Source: Akkermansia sp.
Lineage (GTDB): Bacteria; Verrucomicrobiota; Verrucomicrobiia; Verrucomicrobiales; Akkermansiaceae
Assembly: GCA_017937215.1 (NCBI GenBank)
Contig: JAGBDZ010000125.1
Coordinates: forward strand, 1 to 34,127
Direction of reading: 5' to 3'
DNA length: 34,127 nt
Shown here: one piece after another, positions 7,776 through 14,860 of the stretch
Position numbering within the stretch: position 1 is the first letter of the stretch
How the letters are laid out: every line of letters begins with the position of its first letter
The notes under the pieces: model-generated
Told to the model about the DNA's origin: nothing
What the model saw: the letters and a program-made list of their open reading frames with translations, nothing else
Databases searched by the model: none
Translations under genes and position numbers: made by a program

Positions 7776-8231
7776 TCAGTTTTCGATGCGTCCAATATCA
7801 TTCACGTCAAAGCCGTGTTTCTGTATAAACAGGCGGAATTCCTCAAAAGCGGACTGATTATTGTGATGCTCCTTCTGATTCTTGATATACTTGATGACAA
7901 TGTCCTTGTTAGATTCACTTACAGAAAAGGCGCCATACCCCGCCTGCCATGAAAAATCGCTATATCTGCCATCAATCCTTTTTATCCATCTGCTCGTGTT
8001 GGCTTTGATGCCACGTACGAAATCAGACAGACTGATGGATACAGGCGCAGAGCACAGTATGTGAATATGGTCAGACCGACCACCAACTATAAACGAAATA
8101 CCGGACATCGACCTGATGGTGCCTCCAATGTAGTCAAATATCCGAGGCAAATGATTCTCCTCCATTGGCACCCCGCCGCTTTTAATATGAAAAATTATGT
8201 GTACGTTGATACTGGTAAATGAATCACTCAT
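7776..8231 (-). CDS. IS200-like / RAYT-type Y1 HUH transposase
   Basis: A 151-residue single-tyrosine HUH transposase (Y1_Tnp). The metal-binding HUH pair reads DHIHIL, and the catalytic helix reads KYIKNQKEHH, with the Tyr that attacks DNA; both are intact, as are the family marks WQAGYGAFSVS and the FxEF...KHG tail. These enzymes cut and join single-stranded DNA at hairpins. RAYT members are domesticated versions that spread REP palindromes. No TnpB/IscB gene is present. The gene has a good Shine-Dalgarno (AGGAG at 8238-8242, 6 nt before ATG), unlike most genes here, which fits foreign origin. It is flanked by inverted REP blocks and probably transcribed by read-through from mrdA. It appears full length and could be active. 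Confidence 0.93.
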   Translation of the reverse strand: MSDSFTSINVHIIFHIKSGGVPMEENHLPRIFDYIGGTIRSMSGISFIVGGRSDHIHILCSAPVSISLSDFVRGIKANTSRWIKRIDGRYSDFSWQAGYGAFSVSESNKDIVIKYIKNQKEHHNNQSAFEEFRLFIQKHGFDVNDIGRIEN

Positions 8232-8246
8232 ATTTCACTCCTGCTT

Positions 8247-8352
8247 CTTCTGCCACCCCTCCGGGGTTCTGTTTTCTTTTTGCCCCCACCCGGGGTTCCG
8301 CCGCGTTGCGGCTCCACCCCGGTCTATGAGCTATCGCCCCTCCGGGGCTCTG
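8247..8352. repeat. Right inverted REP block
   Basis: Reverse complement of the left block with moderate divergence. Outer units are GCCACCCCTCCGGGGTTC and GCGCCCCTCCGGGGCTC-like, and the central palindrome at 8292-8320 is GGGGTTCCGCCGCGTTGCGGCTCCACCCC in pattern. The same central palindrome occurs at 43-69. Confidence 0.85.
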
Positions 8353-8361
8353 ATTTCCTTA

Positions 8362-8409
8362 TCAATTTCTGGAGCGACCGTCATCCCAGCCGGTCTGGGA
8401 GTGGCGTTT
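8362..8409 (-). repeat. Inner copy of the mrdA 3' end
   Basis: Right member of the 48-bp direct repeat whose other copy is at 7595-7642. It forms the functional end of mrdA. The next base pairs beyond the repeat differ, except that the first mismatch (7643 C against 8410 T) would also be synonymous (GAG/GAA) if read as mrdA codons. Confidence 0.93.
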
Positions 8410-10632
8410 TTCGGCAGCGCGCTGGGCTTCGGCGGCGGCGGCTTCGCGGGCGGCAGCCTCCTGGGCGGCTGCCTGTTCCTCAGGAGTCACCGGTTCGGCG
8501 GTTTCTTCTTCCTCGGTCGGGGCCATCCCTTCGGGCACATTGGCTTTGCGGGTAGGGCCGGCAAGCTCTTCCTCCATGCTGGGTTTGATGCTCTCGAAGA
8601 AGCTCTTCACCACCATGGCGGCCATATGACCACCGGAAATGCGCTGGTGCGGCTTACCTTCATACAGGGCCACATAGGCATAGCGGGGATTATCTGCCGG
8701 CATGAACCCGGCAAACCAGGCAAGTCGGCAATCAAGCGAGGGCGGGCCCCACTGGGCGGTACCGGTCTTGCCGGCGTTGGAGGTGTAGCTGAGCGCAGCA
8801 CGGCGGCCGGTGCCGCCGTTCACCACGGCCTTCATGCCCTTGCGCACCACGGCCAGGGCGGAGCTCATATCCTGCAGATTGCTCTGGGCGGAGGGGGTGA
8901 ACTGGTACACCACATTGCCGTCCTTATCGAGCACCTGGCGAATGAGTTGCAGCTTGGGCAGGTACTCACCATTCGCAATGCCGGCCACGCCATGCGCCAC
9001 CTGCAGCGGGGTAGCCAGCAGAGCACCCTGGCCGATGGCCATGTTGGCGGCATCGCCGGCCATGAAGCCGCGGCCGTAGTTGCGGTGCATCCATTCCTCG
9101 GTGGGCACGTTGCCCGCCTTATCCGGGATGGGGAGGCCGGTGGTGGAACCATAGCCGAAGCGGCGTGCTACCTCGCACAGACGCGCCGCACCGAGGCGGG
9201 GTTCGCGCGTGGCGGCAATCTGGTACATGAAGGGGTTGTTCGACAACACCAGGGCGGTCACACAGTTGATGGAGCCGGAGAACTTATTGTGGTTCTTGAA
9301 TTCGTGGCCGCCGATACGCACGCTGTAGGGGCAGTTCACATAGGTGCTTTCCGTGATGATGTTGTGGCGCAGGCCGGCCGCCACAGTGATGGTCTTGAAA
9401 GTGGATGCTGGCGGGTATACACCGGCATAGGCACGGGAAACCAGCGGGGTATCCGGGTCGAGGCGCAGGGCATCGTAATCCTTCTGAGAAATGGCGGGAA
9501 TAAAGGTATTCGGGTCAAAATTCGGGGCTGAGGCCAGCACCACCACCTCGCCGGTGTGCACATCAATCATCACGAAAGCGCCGCGGCCCAGCGTGTTATC
9601 GCGCAGGGACTGCTCGGCGGCCTTCTGCCACTCCAGATTCAGCGTGGTCACAATGGTGCCACCGGGGCGGGGCTTGCTCTGCAGCTCATCCAGAATCTTG
9701 TTCCCGCTCTCGTCGAACATGAGACGCCAGATGCCGGGGCGACCGGTGAGCTGCTTGTTGAACTTCAGCTCCAGACCGGCGCGGCCTTCCTGACGCTCGA
9801 AAATCGGGTCGTTGTGGTTGATGGGGCCGGTGGGCAGCTTTGCCTTCACGCCGGTATAGCCCAGAATGTGGCAGGCCGAGGTCTGGTGCGGGTAGTTGCG
9901 GATATACAGTGGGATGAGGTGGCCGTATTCAATGCTGCTCACCTGGGCGCGGATGGGTTCCAGGTCGCGGGCACGGATGGTGGGCCCCACCGGCAGCGCC
10001 AGCCAGCGACGCTGGCGATAGTGGTCCAGCAACTGGGCATCCGTCTTATCATACACCTTCAAACCGGCCTTTTCATAGGCGGCAATCACCTTGCGCGCAA
10101 TGGAAAGTATATTCTCCTCGCTCTCGTCCTTCAGCTGGCCGAAGTTCACGGCAGGCTGGTAGGCTACCTCCGAACAGGCCATCACCTGACCATTGCGGTC
10201 GGAGATAATACCGCGCGGTCCCGGCACCGTCAGCGACATGGTGCGGGCATTTTTGCGGTTGGTCGCATAGGCCACGCGGGAGGGATCATGCACCGTCGGG
10301 TCGGTCACGGAGGTGGTGGGCTTCAGCGAATCAAGCCCGGTTTCATCGTGCTGGGCCCCGCCGGTCTCGGCATGCAGCGGGGAATCCGGGTCGGCGGTCT
10401 GCTCATAGCTCGCTGCCTGGCCCACACCTTCCTGCATGGCGGGTGCGTGGTCCTCGCCGCCCAGTTTCACTGTCTCCACAATCTCCTCTGCCGCCTCGTC
10501 ATCCGGCATATCCTCCACAAAGGGGACCCCGCCGGCTTCCACTGCGGGCGCGGCCTCCTGCCCCACGGCAGCAGGTGCACCAAGTGACATGGCCAGAACA
10601 ACTAATCCGGTGTAGAGCTTACTCCTGAGCAT
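8362..10632 (-). CDS. mrdA: Penicillin-binding protein 2 (class B transpeptidase)
   Basis: Class B PBP that cross-links peptidoglycan, probably in cell elongation with RodA (not in the window). It has 756 residues. The active-site motifs are all present: STFK with catalytic Ser at 410, SNN at 464-466 and KTGT at 622. The dimerisation region starts with GPRGIISDRNGQVMA (about 137) as in PBP2. Two features are unusual: the N-terminus (MLRSKLYTGLVVLAMSLGA, then PAAVGQ) looks like a short, possibly cleavable signal rather than a long anchor, and about 100 acidic, disordered residues follow before the PBP domain. The C-terminus is also an Ala/Glu-rich tail (about 690-756). Its last 48 bp are duplicated at 7595-7642. 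FtsI/PBP3 is the main alternative; the motifs and length fit PBP2 better. Confidence 0.9.
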   Translation of the reverse strand: MLRSKLYTGLVVLAMSLGAPAAVGQEAAPAVEAGGVPFVEDMPDDEAAEEIVETVKLGGEDHAPAMQEGVGQAASYEQTADPDSPLHAETGGAQHDETGLDSLKPTTSVTDPTVHDPSRVAYATNRKNARTMSLTVPGPRGIISDRNGQVMACSEVAYQPAVNFGQLKDESEENILSIARKVIAAYEKAGLKVYDKTDAQLLDHYRQRRWLALPVGPTIRARDLEPIRAQVSSIEYGHLIPLYIRNYPHQTSACHILGYTGVKAKLPTGPINHNDPIFERQEGRAGLELKFNKQLTGRPGIWRLMFDESGNKILDELQSKPRPGGTIVTTLNLEWQKAAEQSLRDNTLGRGAFVMIDVHTGEVVVLASAPNFDPNTFIPAISQKDYDALRLDPDTPLVSRAYAGVYPPASTFKTITVAAGLRHNIITESTYVNCPYSVRIGGHEFKNHNKFSGSINCVTALVLSNNPFMYQIAATREPRLGAARLCEVARRFGYGSTTGLPIPDKAGNVPTEEWMHRNYGRGFMAGDAANMAIGQGALLATPLQVAHGVAGIANGEYLPKLQLIRQVLDKDGNVVYQFTPSAQSNLQDMSSALAVVRKGMKAVVNGGTGRRAALSYTSNAGKTGTAQWGPPSLDCRLAWFAGFMPADNPRYAYVALYEGKPHQRISGGHMAAMVVKSFFESIKPSMEEELAGPTRKANVPEGMAPTEEEETAEPVTPEEQAAAQEAAAREAAAAEAQRAAEKRHSQTGWDDGRSRN

Positions 10633-10641
10633 CGCAACCGC

Positions 10642-10671
10642 ATTCTACCCTATTTGTCTCTCATTAGTCAA
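10642..10671 (-). promoter_or_regulatory. mrdA promoter
   Basis: The minus strand reads TTGACT (10666-10671), 18 bp, TAGAAT (10642-10647), then 9 nt to the ATG at 10632. The predicted leader is only about 3 nt. The -35 hexamer is the last of four TTGAC units repeated every 7 bp. Confidence 0.7.
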
Positions 10672-10693
10672 TCGTCAATTGTCAATCGTCAAT
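10667..10693. repeat. Four GTCAAT units with a 7-bp period
   Basis: GTCAAT begins at 10667, 10674, 10681 and 10688. On the minus strand this is a ladder of TTGAC hexamers, the first of which in the direction of mrdA transcription is farthest upstream and the last of which is the mrdA -35 box. Confidence 0.85.
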
Positions 10694-10694
10694 G

Positions 10695-10730
10695 AAAAAG
10701 CCCCGCCACCAGATAGGTGACAGGGCTTTT
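10695..10730 (-). terminator. Terminator of rplU-rpmA
   Basis: On the minus strand AAAAGCCCTGTCACC pairs with GGTGGCGGGGCTTTTT across a short loop, ending in a T-run. It lies 23 bp after the rpmA stop. Confidence 0.88.
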
Positions 10731-10752
10731 ATCTGCTTCAGATACCTGAAAA

Positions 10753-11001
10753 TCAGGCCTCGGGAGCAACGTTGACGCGGCGGCCTTCGCGATCGAAGAA
10801 CACGCGGCCATCAACCAGGGAGAAAATCGTGTAATCGCGGCCCATGCCCACGCCCTTGCCGGGATGGAACTTGGTGCCACGCTGACGGACGATGATGTTG
10901 CCGGCGATCACGGTCTGACCACCAAACTTCTTCACGCCGAGACGCTTGCTGCGGGAATCGCGACCGTTACGGACGGAACCTTGACCTTTCTTATGTGCCA
11001 T
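10753..11001 (-). CDS. rpmA: 50S ribosomal protein L27
   Basis: An 82-residue L27 of the large ribosomal subunit; its N-terminal tail reaches the peptidyl-transferase centre. The protein starts [20 protein letters not shown], the standard form without the cleaved N-terminal extension seen in Firmicutes. [22 protein letters not shown] and GMGRDYTIF are family hallmarks. It follows rplU by 35 bp in the usual L21-L27 operon and is closed by the terminator at 10695-10730. It ends in APEA. No Shine-Dalgarno sequence is visible. Confidence 0.98.
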   Translation of the reverse strand: MAHKKGQGSVRNGRDSRSKRLGVKKFGGQTVIAGNIIVRQRGTKFHPGKGVGMGRDYTIFSLVDGRVFFDREGRRVNVAPEA

Positions 11002-11036
11002 GACTAGTTAGTTATCTATGGGATAGGGGTTAATAA

Positions 11037-11357
11037 TCAGGCGTTGATAGCGGTAATCTGCACCTTGGTAAGAGCGGCGCGGAAACCCTTCTTCTTGTGG
11101 AAACCCTTGCGGCGCTTGAACTTGAAAGCGATACCCTTGGCGCCACGAGCCTCCGGATCCAGCACCTTGGCCGTCACCGTTGCACCTGCCACCGTGGGAG
11201 CACCCACCTTCGTCTCACCCTCGTTCTCCACCAGGAGCACCTGGTCGAACGTGGTCTCGCCATCCTTCTCCAGACCAGCGAGGCGGTCCACGGTGAGGAT
11301 ATCACCGACCGTCACACGGTACTGCTTGCTGCCGGAAGTGAAAACTGCGTATGCCAT
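11037..11357 (-). CDS. rplU: 50S ribosomal protein L21
   Basis: L21 of the large subunit, 106 residues from the ATG at 11357 (MAYAVFTSGSKQYRV), binding 23S rRNA. The start is chosen because the sequence then aligns with known L21 N-termini; an in-frame ATG at 11423 would lie upstream of the -10 box. KFKRRKGFHKKKGFR is the typical rRNA-binding C-terminal region. It is the first gene of the rplU-rpmA operon, with a strong promoter and a leader of about 40 nt containing a small CCCGC/GTGGG-type hairpin. tsaE is transcribed divergently from the same 91-bp gap. Confidence 0.97.
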   Translation of the reverse strand: MAYAVFTSGSKQYRVTVGDILTVDRLAGLEKDGETTFDQVLLVENEGETKVGAPTVAGATVTAKVLDPEARGAKGIAFKFKRRKGFHKKKGFRAALTKVQITAINA

Positions 11358-11402
11358 AATTTTCAGAATTTTGATGTTGCACCCACTCATGCGGGCTGGC
11401 AC

Positions 11403-11430
11403 ATTATAGGCACGCAAGCGCATTTGTAAA
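11403..11430 (-). promoter_or_regulatory. rplU-rpmA promoter
   Basis: The minus strand reads TTTACA (11425-11430), 16 bp, TATAAT (11403-11408). A consensus -10 box suits a ribosomal-protein operon. Unlike several other promoters in this window it leaves a leader of about 40 nt. Confidence 0.8.
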
Positions 11431-11448
11431 GAAAAATTTCACACTAAA

Positions 11449-11895
11449 ATGAAAAATTTGCAGAAAATTTTTAAAAATTCTCCGATTGAGGTCACATCGG
11501 AGGCCGGGATGGTAGCGCTTGGACGCCGCATGGCTGCCGAACTGGAGGCCGGGCAGATCTTCGGCCTGGTAGGTGATCTGGGTGCGGGCAAGACCCACCT
11601 GGTGCAGGGCATACTGGAAGGGCTCGGTGCCGGCAACCCCGCCGCCAGCCCCACGTTCTCCCTGGTGCATGAGCACGACGACGGCACCCTGCCCGTGGCG
11701 CATTTCGATTTCTACCGCATGAAGAGCCCGCAGGAGGCCATCGGCATTGGCTGGGATGAATACCTGACCAGCGGCCGCATTCTGCTGGTGGAATGGGCCG
11801 ACCGATTCGATGGCGCCCTCATGCCCGCGGATACCCGCTGGCTCGTGCTCCGCCACACCGGCGAGAACACTCGCACCGTGACCCTGGTGGAGTGA
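11449..11895 (+). CDS. tsaE: tRNA threonylcarbamoyladenosine biosynthesis ATPase TsaE
   Basis: A 148-residue P-loop ATPase needed with TsaB, TsaC and TsaD to form t6A37 on tRNAs that read ANN codons. Walker A is GDLGAGKTHLVQGI (about 42-55), followed by the family motifs SPTFSLVHEH and HFDFYRMKSPQEAIGIGWDEYL, and LLVEWADRF. The N-terminal 13 residues are Lys/Asn-rich and variable. It is divergent from rplU, and the partner tsa genes are not in the window. The next gene downstream marks the start of an accessory island. Confidence 0.96.
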   Translation: MKNLQKIFKNSPIEVTSEAGMVALGRRMAAELEAGQIFGLVGDLGAGKTHLVQGILEGLGAGNPAASPTFSLVHEHDDGTLPVAHFDFYRMKSPQEAIGIGWDEYLTSGRILLVEWADRFDGALMPADTRWLVLRHTGENTRTVTLVE

Positions 11896-11965
11896 TTAAT
11901 GATTAATTTGAAGTCCGACGGGGTTCTGGCTACGTAGTTCTCCAACTGTCTTACCCATCTTCTCT

Positions 11966-12928
11966 ATGAATCAAACACCCCCTACAATGCCCAATAGCGA
12001 GATTCTGCTCTACACCTCCCCCGATGGGCAGGTGCAGCTCGATGTCCGACTGCAGGAGGACACTCTGTGGATGACCCAGCAGATGATGGCCGAGTTGTTC
12101 CAGACAACGGTGCAGAACATCATCATGCACGTCGGAAATATATACAAAGAAGCTGAGCTTCAACGAGAGGGAACTTGTAAGGATTTCTTACAAGTTCGAA
12201 AAGAAGGCTCGCGAAACGTGCGGCGTCCGGTCAATTTCTACAACCTGGACATGATTCTTTCCGTGGGGTACCGCGTCAATACACGGCGTGGCACACAATT
12301 CCGCATCTGGGCTACACAGCGCCTTCGCGAGTACCTGGTTCGGGGCTACGTGGTGCATGAAAAGCGGCTGCAGCAGCTGGGACAGGTGGTTCAGCTGATG
12401 CGCCGGGTGGAAAACCGGCTGGATGCGCGACAGGTGCTGGATGTCATCGAGCACTACAGCACGGGATTGAACCTGCTGGATGACTACGACCACCAGTGTC
12501 TTACCCGCCCGGCAGGCTCCACCCAGTGCTATGTGCTGGAGTACGATGAATGCCGCAAACTCATCGACAGCATGAGCTTTGGCGCTGAATCTGATCTCTT
12601 CGGCCGGGAAAAAGACGATTCATTCCGCGGGGCCTTGGGCAATATCTACCAGAGCTTCGGTGGGGCAGATATCTACCCTACCATGGAGGAAAAAGCTGCC
12701 CGTCTGCTCTACTTCACAGTCAAGAACCACGCATTCTTCGACGGCAACAAACGCATTGCCGCCGCCGTGTTCCTGTATTTCCTCGACCGTAACAACGCGC
12801 TCTTTCTCAACGGCAACAAACGACTGGCCGATGCCACCCTCGTGGCGCTGGTCATCCTCATCGCCGAATCCAGGCCGGATGAGATGGAAACCATCATCTC
12901 CGTTATCCTCAACTGCATGCAGCCATGA
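11966..12928 (+). CDS. RhuM-like N-domain fused to a Doc/Fic domain
   Basis: A 320-residue fusion. Residues about 12-128 match the N-terminal half of RhuM proteins (VRLQEDTLWMTQQMMAELF, FYNLDMILSVGYRVN, FRIWATQRLREYLVRGYV) and align closely with the separate RhuM protein at 16131-17174. Residues about 190-318 form a Doc-like Fic domain with the active-site loop HAFFDGNKRIAA (His255). The NKR form without the final Fic Arg resembles Doc kinases more than AMP-transferases; which reaction it performs is unknown. No Phd-like antitoxin gene is adjacent and I see no clear (S/T)xxxE(G/N) inhibitory helix. The RhuM half probably binds a nucleic acid or partner protein (inference). Its stop overlaps the next gene by 4 bp (ATGA). 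Confidence 0.88.
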   Translation: MNQTPPTMPNSEILLYTSPDGQVQLDVRLQEDTLWMTQQMMAELFQTTVQNIIMHVGNIYKEAELQREGTCKDFLQVRKEGSRNVRRPVNFYNLDMILSVGYRVNTRRGTQFRIWATQRLREYLVRGYVVHEKRLQQLGQVVQLMRRVENRLDARQVLDVIEHYSTGLNLLDDYDHQCLTRPAGSTQCYVLEYDECRKLIDSMSFGAESDLFGREKDDSFRGALGNIYQSFGGADIYPTMEEKAARLLYFTVKNHAFFDGNKRIAAAVFLYFLDRNNALFLNGNKRLADATLVALVILIAESRPDEMETIISVILNCMQP

Positions 12929-13554
12929 ATGCAAGCTCTAAGCCATCACCGCAAGAATACATGCTGAAGCTGCCGGATGAAGCCCCTATGGGGCCGGTGG
13001 CGCTGGATATCATAGCCGAGCTGGTCAGGCAGGGAGAAGTGACGGAGGCCTACCTCTTCTCCGCCATCGATGCAGATGAATGGCACCCCATCCGCGAGCT
13101 GCCGGGCTTGCCGCAAACAGCGTTCCGGGCACCGCGTGTCAACAAGCTCAAAGCAGGTAACGCCGATTTTGGCCAGCTTCTCACCAGCTCACTGGCAGCA
13201 GCCGCCACATACACCGCTCTGTTCCTGCCGTTTTCCCTGCTGACACCCCGTAGACATCATCTGGCGGAGTACGAAACCTGGATTGCGATAGCGGCCGGGG
13301 TTCTGGTAGTTGGCATGATTCAGGCCCTTATAGCCTTCGCCGTGTTCCGCAATCCCAATCTCCCCCGAATCGGGAAGGAGCTGCTGGTCGTGCTGATGAT
13401 CAGTTTCTGGTTCATCCCCATCATCTTTCTGAGAGCCCTGGCGGGCGAGCTTCATGGGCCATTCTTCGACCCCTCTGTTATAGTCCTGGCCCTGATAACC
13501 TTCCCGCTGCCGCTCCTGCTCTGCCTCTTCAACCGCCTCTTTGACCGGAAATAG
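12925..13554 (+). CDS. GYF_2/DUF4339-like membrane protein
   Basis: A 209-residue protein of unknown function. The N-terminal 60 residues (MGPVALDIIAELVRQGEV, then AIDADEWHPIRELPGL) have the GPV...G.(I/V)....W.PI pattern of GYF_2 (DUF4339) domains, which are thought to bind peptides. Four hydrophobic segments follow at about 87-107, 114-136, 150-172 and 181-204, so the remainder sits in the membrane with the GYF-like domain probably cytosolic. The ATG lies in a 4-bp ATGA overlap with the RhuM-Fic gene, so the two are translationally coupled and may act together. No close family is recognised for the membrane part. Confidence 0.8.
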   Translation: MNASSKPSPQEYMLKLPDEAPMGPVALDIIAELVRQGEVTEAYLFSAIDADEWHPIRELPGLPQTAFRAPRVNKLKAGNADFGQLLTSSLAAAATYTALFLPFSLLTPRRHHLAEYETWIAIAAGVLVVGMIQALIAFAVFRNPNLPRIGKELLVVLMISFWFIPIIFLRALAGELHGPFFDPSVIVLALITFPLPLLLCLFNRLFDRK

Positions 13555-13567
13555 CTTTTTTTCATAA

Positions 13568-13596
13568 TTGACTGACCGTCTTCTTTTTTATACAAT
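13568..13596 (+). promoter_or_regulatory. Promoter of the ankyrin gene
   Basis: TTGACT (13568-13573), 17 bp, TACAAT (13591-13596), then 6 nt and the ATG at 13603. Transcription would be expected to start at the A of the ATG, giving a leaderless mRNA. This is the clearest example of that layout in the window. Confidence 0.75.
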
Positions 13597-13602
13597 TCGC
13601 CC

Positions 13603-14808
13603 ATGAGCGACAAGGAAACACACCCGGATGAAGGTTTGCATGCAGCCGTGGTCTGCAACAAGCCGGAACTGATTGACGAGCTGCTGGCGGAGGGGGCCGA
13701 TGTGAATACCCGCATGACGAACCCGGATGAAGCAGTGGAGCTCAACCAGATCACCGCGCTATACATGGCCGCCCGCTTCGGCAAAATCGAATGTCTGAAA
13801 CGCCTGCTGGCCGCGGGGGCAGATGTGAACGCGGCCGATGCTCACCAGACCACCCCGCTGCACGTGGTGGCCTATAACAATGACCTGAAAAAACTTTCCG
13901 CCAAAACCCAGCTGGAATGCGTGCAGCTTCTGCTGGCCGCCGGGGCCGATGTGCACCTGCGCAACGAACCGGGCGACACCCCGCTGCACTATGCCGCCCA
14001 GAGCGGCAACGCCGAGGTGGTTCGCGCCCTGCTGGAAGCCGGAGCCGATGCCAACAGCCGCGACAAGGAAGGCTACCAGCCCATCCACGGTGCCGCCTAC
14101 CACGGCCACATGGAAATCATCCGCATGCTGCTGGCCGCCGGGGCTGACATCAACTCACGCGAGGGAGCCGGATTCACCCCGCTGGCCCTGGCCACCATCT
14201 ACTACGGCACCGCAGAGAACCTGCGGGAGCTGATGCAGCTGGGGGCCGATGTGAATACCGTTACCGACGAGGGCACCAACCTGCTGCACCACGCAGCCTG
14301 TTCCCTTTCTCCCTGGCGGGAGCGGGAGAGAAAGATGGAAGAAGTGCTGAAGCACGGTCCGGATGTGAACGCCGTTTCCCGAAATGGGAACACGCCCCTG
14401 CTCTCGGCAGCCATCAGGTTCTTCGAAAAGCAAGGGCCCTTCGGGTGCATGGAACTACTCGTCCAGGCCGGGGCGGATGTGCGAATCAGGCACAACAATA
14501 CCACCCTGCTCCATGTTGCTGCCGCTTCCGGGCAGCCGGAGATGCTCTCCCTCCTTCTCAAGGCCGGAGCCAGCGCCACCGAGGCAGATGACAACGGCAA
14601 TACGCCGCTGGCCTATGCCTACCTTCTATCCCGCAAGCTGCGCGTCCCCCGCGCCACCCGGAACAAAATCATCCACCTCCTCCTGGCCGCTGCCCCGGAG
14701 CTCAAAAAAAGACTCACCGCCCTGAAGCGCCGCTACTGGCTCAACAAGCTGCTGAACTTCATCCTTCTCCTGGTTGTGCTGCGCTTCCTCTGGCTCCTGC
14801 TCAGCTGA
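13603..14808 (+). CDS. Ankyrin-repeat protein with C-terminal membrane anchor
   Basis: A 401-residue protein with about ten ankyrin repeats spanning residues 5-365, recognisable by TPLHYAAQSGN, LL.AGADVN and similar repeats about every 33 residues; two repeats carry short insertions. There is no signal peptide. The last 20 residues (LLNFILLLVVLRFLWLLLS) form one hydrophobic helix preceded by KRLTALKRRYW, so the protein looks tail-anchored with the repeats in the cytosol. Ankyrin repeats mediate protein binding; the partner is unknown. It has its own promoter and is convergent with the M28/RhuM genes. Eukaryote-like repeat proteins in host-associated bacteria are sometimes effectors, but the lack of a secretion signal argues against export here. 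Confidence 0.93.
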   Translation: MSDKETHPDEGLHAAVVCNKPELIDELLAEGADVNTRMTNPDEAVELNQITALYMAARFGKIECLKRLLAAGADVNAADAHQTTPLHVVAYNNDLKKLSAKTQLECVQLLLAAGADVHLRNEPGDTPLHYAAQSGNAEVVRALLEAGADANSRDKEGYQPIHGAAYHGHMEIIRMLLAAGADINSREGAGFTPLALATIYYGTAENLRELMQLGADVNTVTDEGTNLLHHAACSLSPWRERERKMEEVLKHGPDVNAVSRNGNTPLLSAAIRFFEKQGPFGCMELLVQAGADVRIRHNNTTLLHVAAASGQPEMLSLLLKAGASATEADDNGNTPLAYAYLLSRKLRVPRATRNKIIHLLLAAAPELKKRLTALKRRYWLNKLLNFILLLVVLRFLWLLLS

Positions 14809-14860
14809 TAACAACTCTTCCTCAACGGCGTTTCTTCCGCTGCATCCAGTCAAGAAGCAC

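Larger units (their letters stand above)
7643..8361. mobile_element. REP-transposase-REP mobile unit inserted at the mrdA end
   Basis: The 719-bp unit has an inverted REP block at each end (7645-7755 and 8247-8352) around an IS200-like transposase gene. It is flanked by a 48-bp direct repeat of the mrdA 3' end. IS200/IS605 and RAYT enzymes do not normally make target duplications, so the long repeat is unusual. Insertion moved mrdA about 790 bp from its presumed terminator and placed the transposase gene downstream of mrdA on the same strand. Confidence 0.75.

Noticed and set aside
7645..8352. CRISPR array
   Set aside because: The repeats are a single inverted pair of palindromic blocks around a transposase gene, not regularly spaced direct repeats with unique spacers.
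11896..11965. Short GATTAAT direct repeat after tsaE as a regulatory site
   Set aside because: Only two overlapping units are present and no convincing promoter can be fitted in this gap; TTGAAG-17-TACGTA is too weak.
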